A stretch of 6,164 nucleotides of DNA from Desulfobacterales bacterium. Its GTDB lineage: Bacteria > Desulfobacterota > Desulfobacteria > Desulfobacterales > JAUCGF01. The stretch covers positions 1-6,164 of the forward strand of contig JAOZRC010000342.1 of the NCBI GenBank assembly GCA_029940345.1, in the 5' to 3' direction. A program made the translations under genes and the position numbers. Below, in pieces: positions 5,808 through 6,164 of this stretch (position 1 is its first letter; each line of letters starts with the position of its first letter). Below the pieces are notes generated by a model. The model ran no database searches and was not told where the DNA came from. It was given only the letters and a program-made list of their open reading frames with translations.

Positions 5808-6032
5808 ATGAAACCAAAGATTCATCCCGATTACTTTCAAACGACAATCAAATGCGCATGCGGTAATGTGTTGGAGACGGGTTCAACGAAAAAAGACATT
5901 CGTGTTGAAATATGCTCAAAATGCCATCCCTTTTTTACAGGAAAACAAAAATTGGTTGACACAGCCGGACGAATAGAACGTTTTCGTCGAAAATATGCTA
6001 AATATCAAAATCAGGTAAAGCAACCCGCTTAA
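5808..6032 (+). CDS. rpmE: 50S ribosomal protein L31 (bL31), zinc-binding form
   Basis: This 74-residue protein begins [10 protein letters not shown], the standard bL31 start, and sits at the subunit interface of the large ribosomal subunit. It carries four zinc ligands, C16-A-C18 and C36-S-K-C39, so it is the zinc-containing C+ form and not the cysteine-free paralogue used under zinc starvation. HPFFTGKQK (40-48) and the basic tail are typical. A GGGGG run (5793-5797) lies 10 bases before the ATG. The gene follows rho; in many bacteria prfA and prmC come next, but they would lie beyond the window. bL31 synthesis is autoregulated through leader RNA in several groups, which gives the upstream hairpin added interest. 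Confidence 0.97.
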   Translation: MKPKIHPDYFQTTIKCACGNVLETGSTKKDIRVEICSKCHPFFTGKQKLVDTAGRIERFRRKYAKYQNQVKQPA

Positions 6033-6037
6033 CTCTG

Positions 6038-6061
6038 TTCGGAATGCAGATTTCGGAATGC
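6038..6061. repeat. 10-bp direct repeat TTCGGAATGC, two copies
   Basis: ttcggaatgc occurs at 6038-6047 and again at 6052-6061, a 14-bp period, starting five bases after the rpmE stop. The similar following bases (aga, then gga) suggest a slightly longer decayed unit. It resembles the short TTCGGAATGCGGA-type repeats I remember from intergenic DNA of environmental bacterial genomes, a recollection I cannot check here. No function is apparent. Confidence 0.6.
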
Positions 6062-6164
6062 GGACTCAATAAGTTTCACAATAAGACGAATAAAAATCAA
6101 TTAGATAAATTGGCATCCTTCATAAGACAGCTAAAGTAGTTAACACTTTTTCGATCTGTTCAGC

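Noticed and set aside
6120..6164. Minus-strand frame open from the window edge, ending in TGA at 6122-6120 (last residues LTTLAVL)
   Set aside because: Only 14 codons are visible, so a partial gene entering from the right cannot be told from chance.

Overview
The window is about 6.2 kb of moderately AT-rich bacterial chromosome carrying five convincing protein genes. It most resembles a Gram-negative anaerobe of the former Deltaproteobacteria (Desulfobacterota). That placement is inference: it rests on the rho-rpmE order, the style of the YcaO-TPR protein and the type of short intergenic repeats. No marker in the window proves it.

Left part, minus strand (about 62-2032): a YcaO-domain protein with C-terminal TPR repeats is followed after 39 bp by a 67-residue CxxC heavy-metal-associated (HMA) protein, probably in one transcript. 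The window edge downstream of this pair holds a perfect 12-bp inverted repeat and an array of 10-bp ATTCGTG-type repeats. A 135-bp spacer separates the pair from a divergent M18 zinc aminopeptidase (2168-3466, plus strand).

Middle (3467-4260): a gap of about 790 bp with no convincing gene. It holds a good -35-like hexamer, a pyrimidine-rich tract, a possible three-way-junction RNA fold, and a doubtful 54-codon ORF ending 15 bp before rho.

Right part, plus strand: transcription terminator factor Rho (4261-5508), then 299 bp of densely structured spacer, then ribosomal protein bL31 (rpmE, 5808-6032). The spacer contains a 103-bp element with 27-bp terminal inverted arms, a hairpin plus T7 resembling an intrinsic terminator, and a perfect 13-bp inverted repeat overlapping a possible rpmE promoter. 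A 10-bp direct repeat follows rpmE. The last 100 bp show nothing firm.

Rho and bL31 are housekeeping functions and ApeB-like enzymes handle general peptide turnover. The YcaO-TPR/HMA pair is the least understood protein-coding part. I do not see a defence system, prophage, CRISPR array or complete transposon. The most unusual sequence is the layered symmetry between rho and rpmE.
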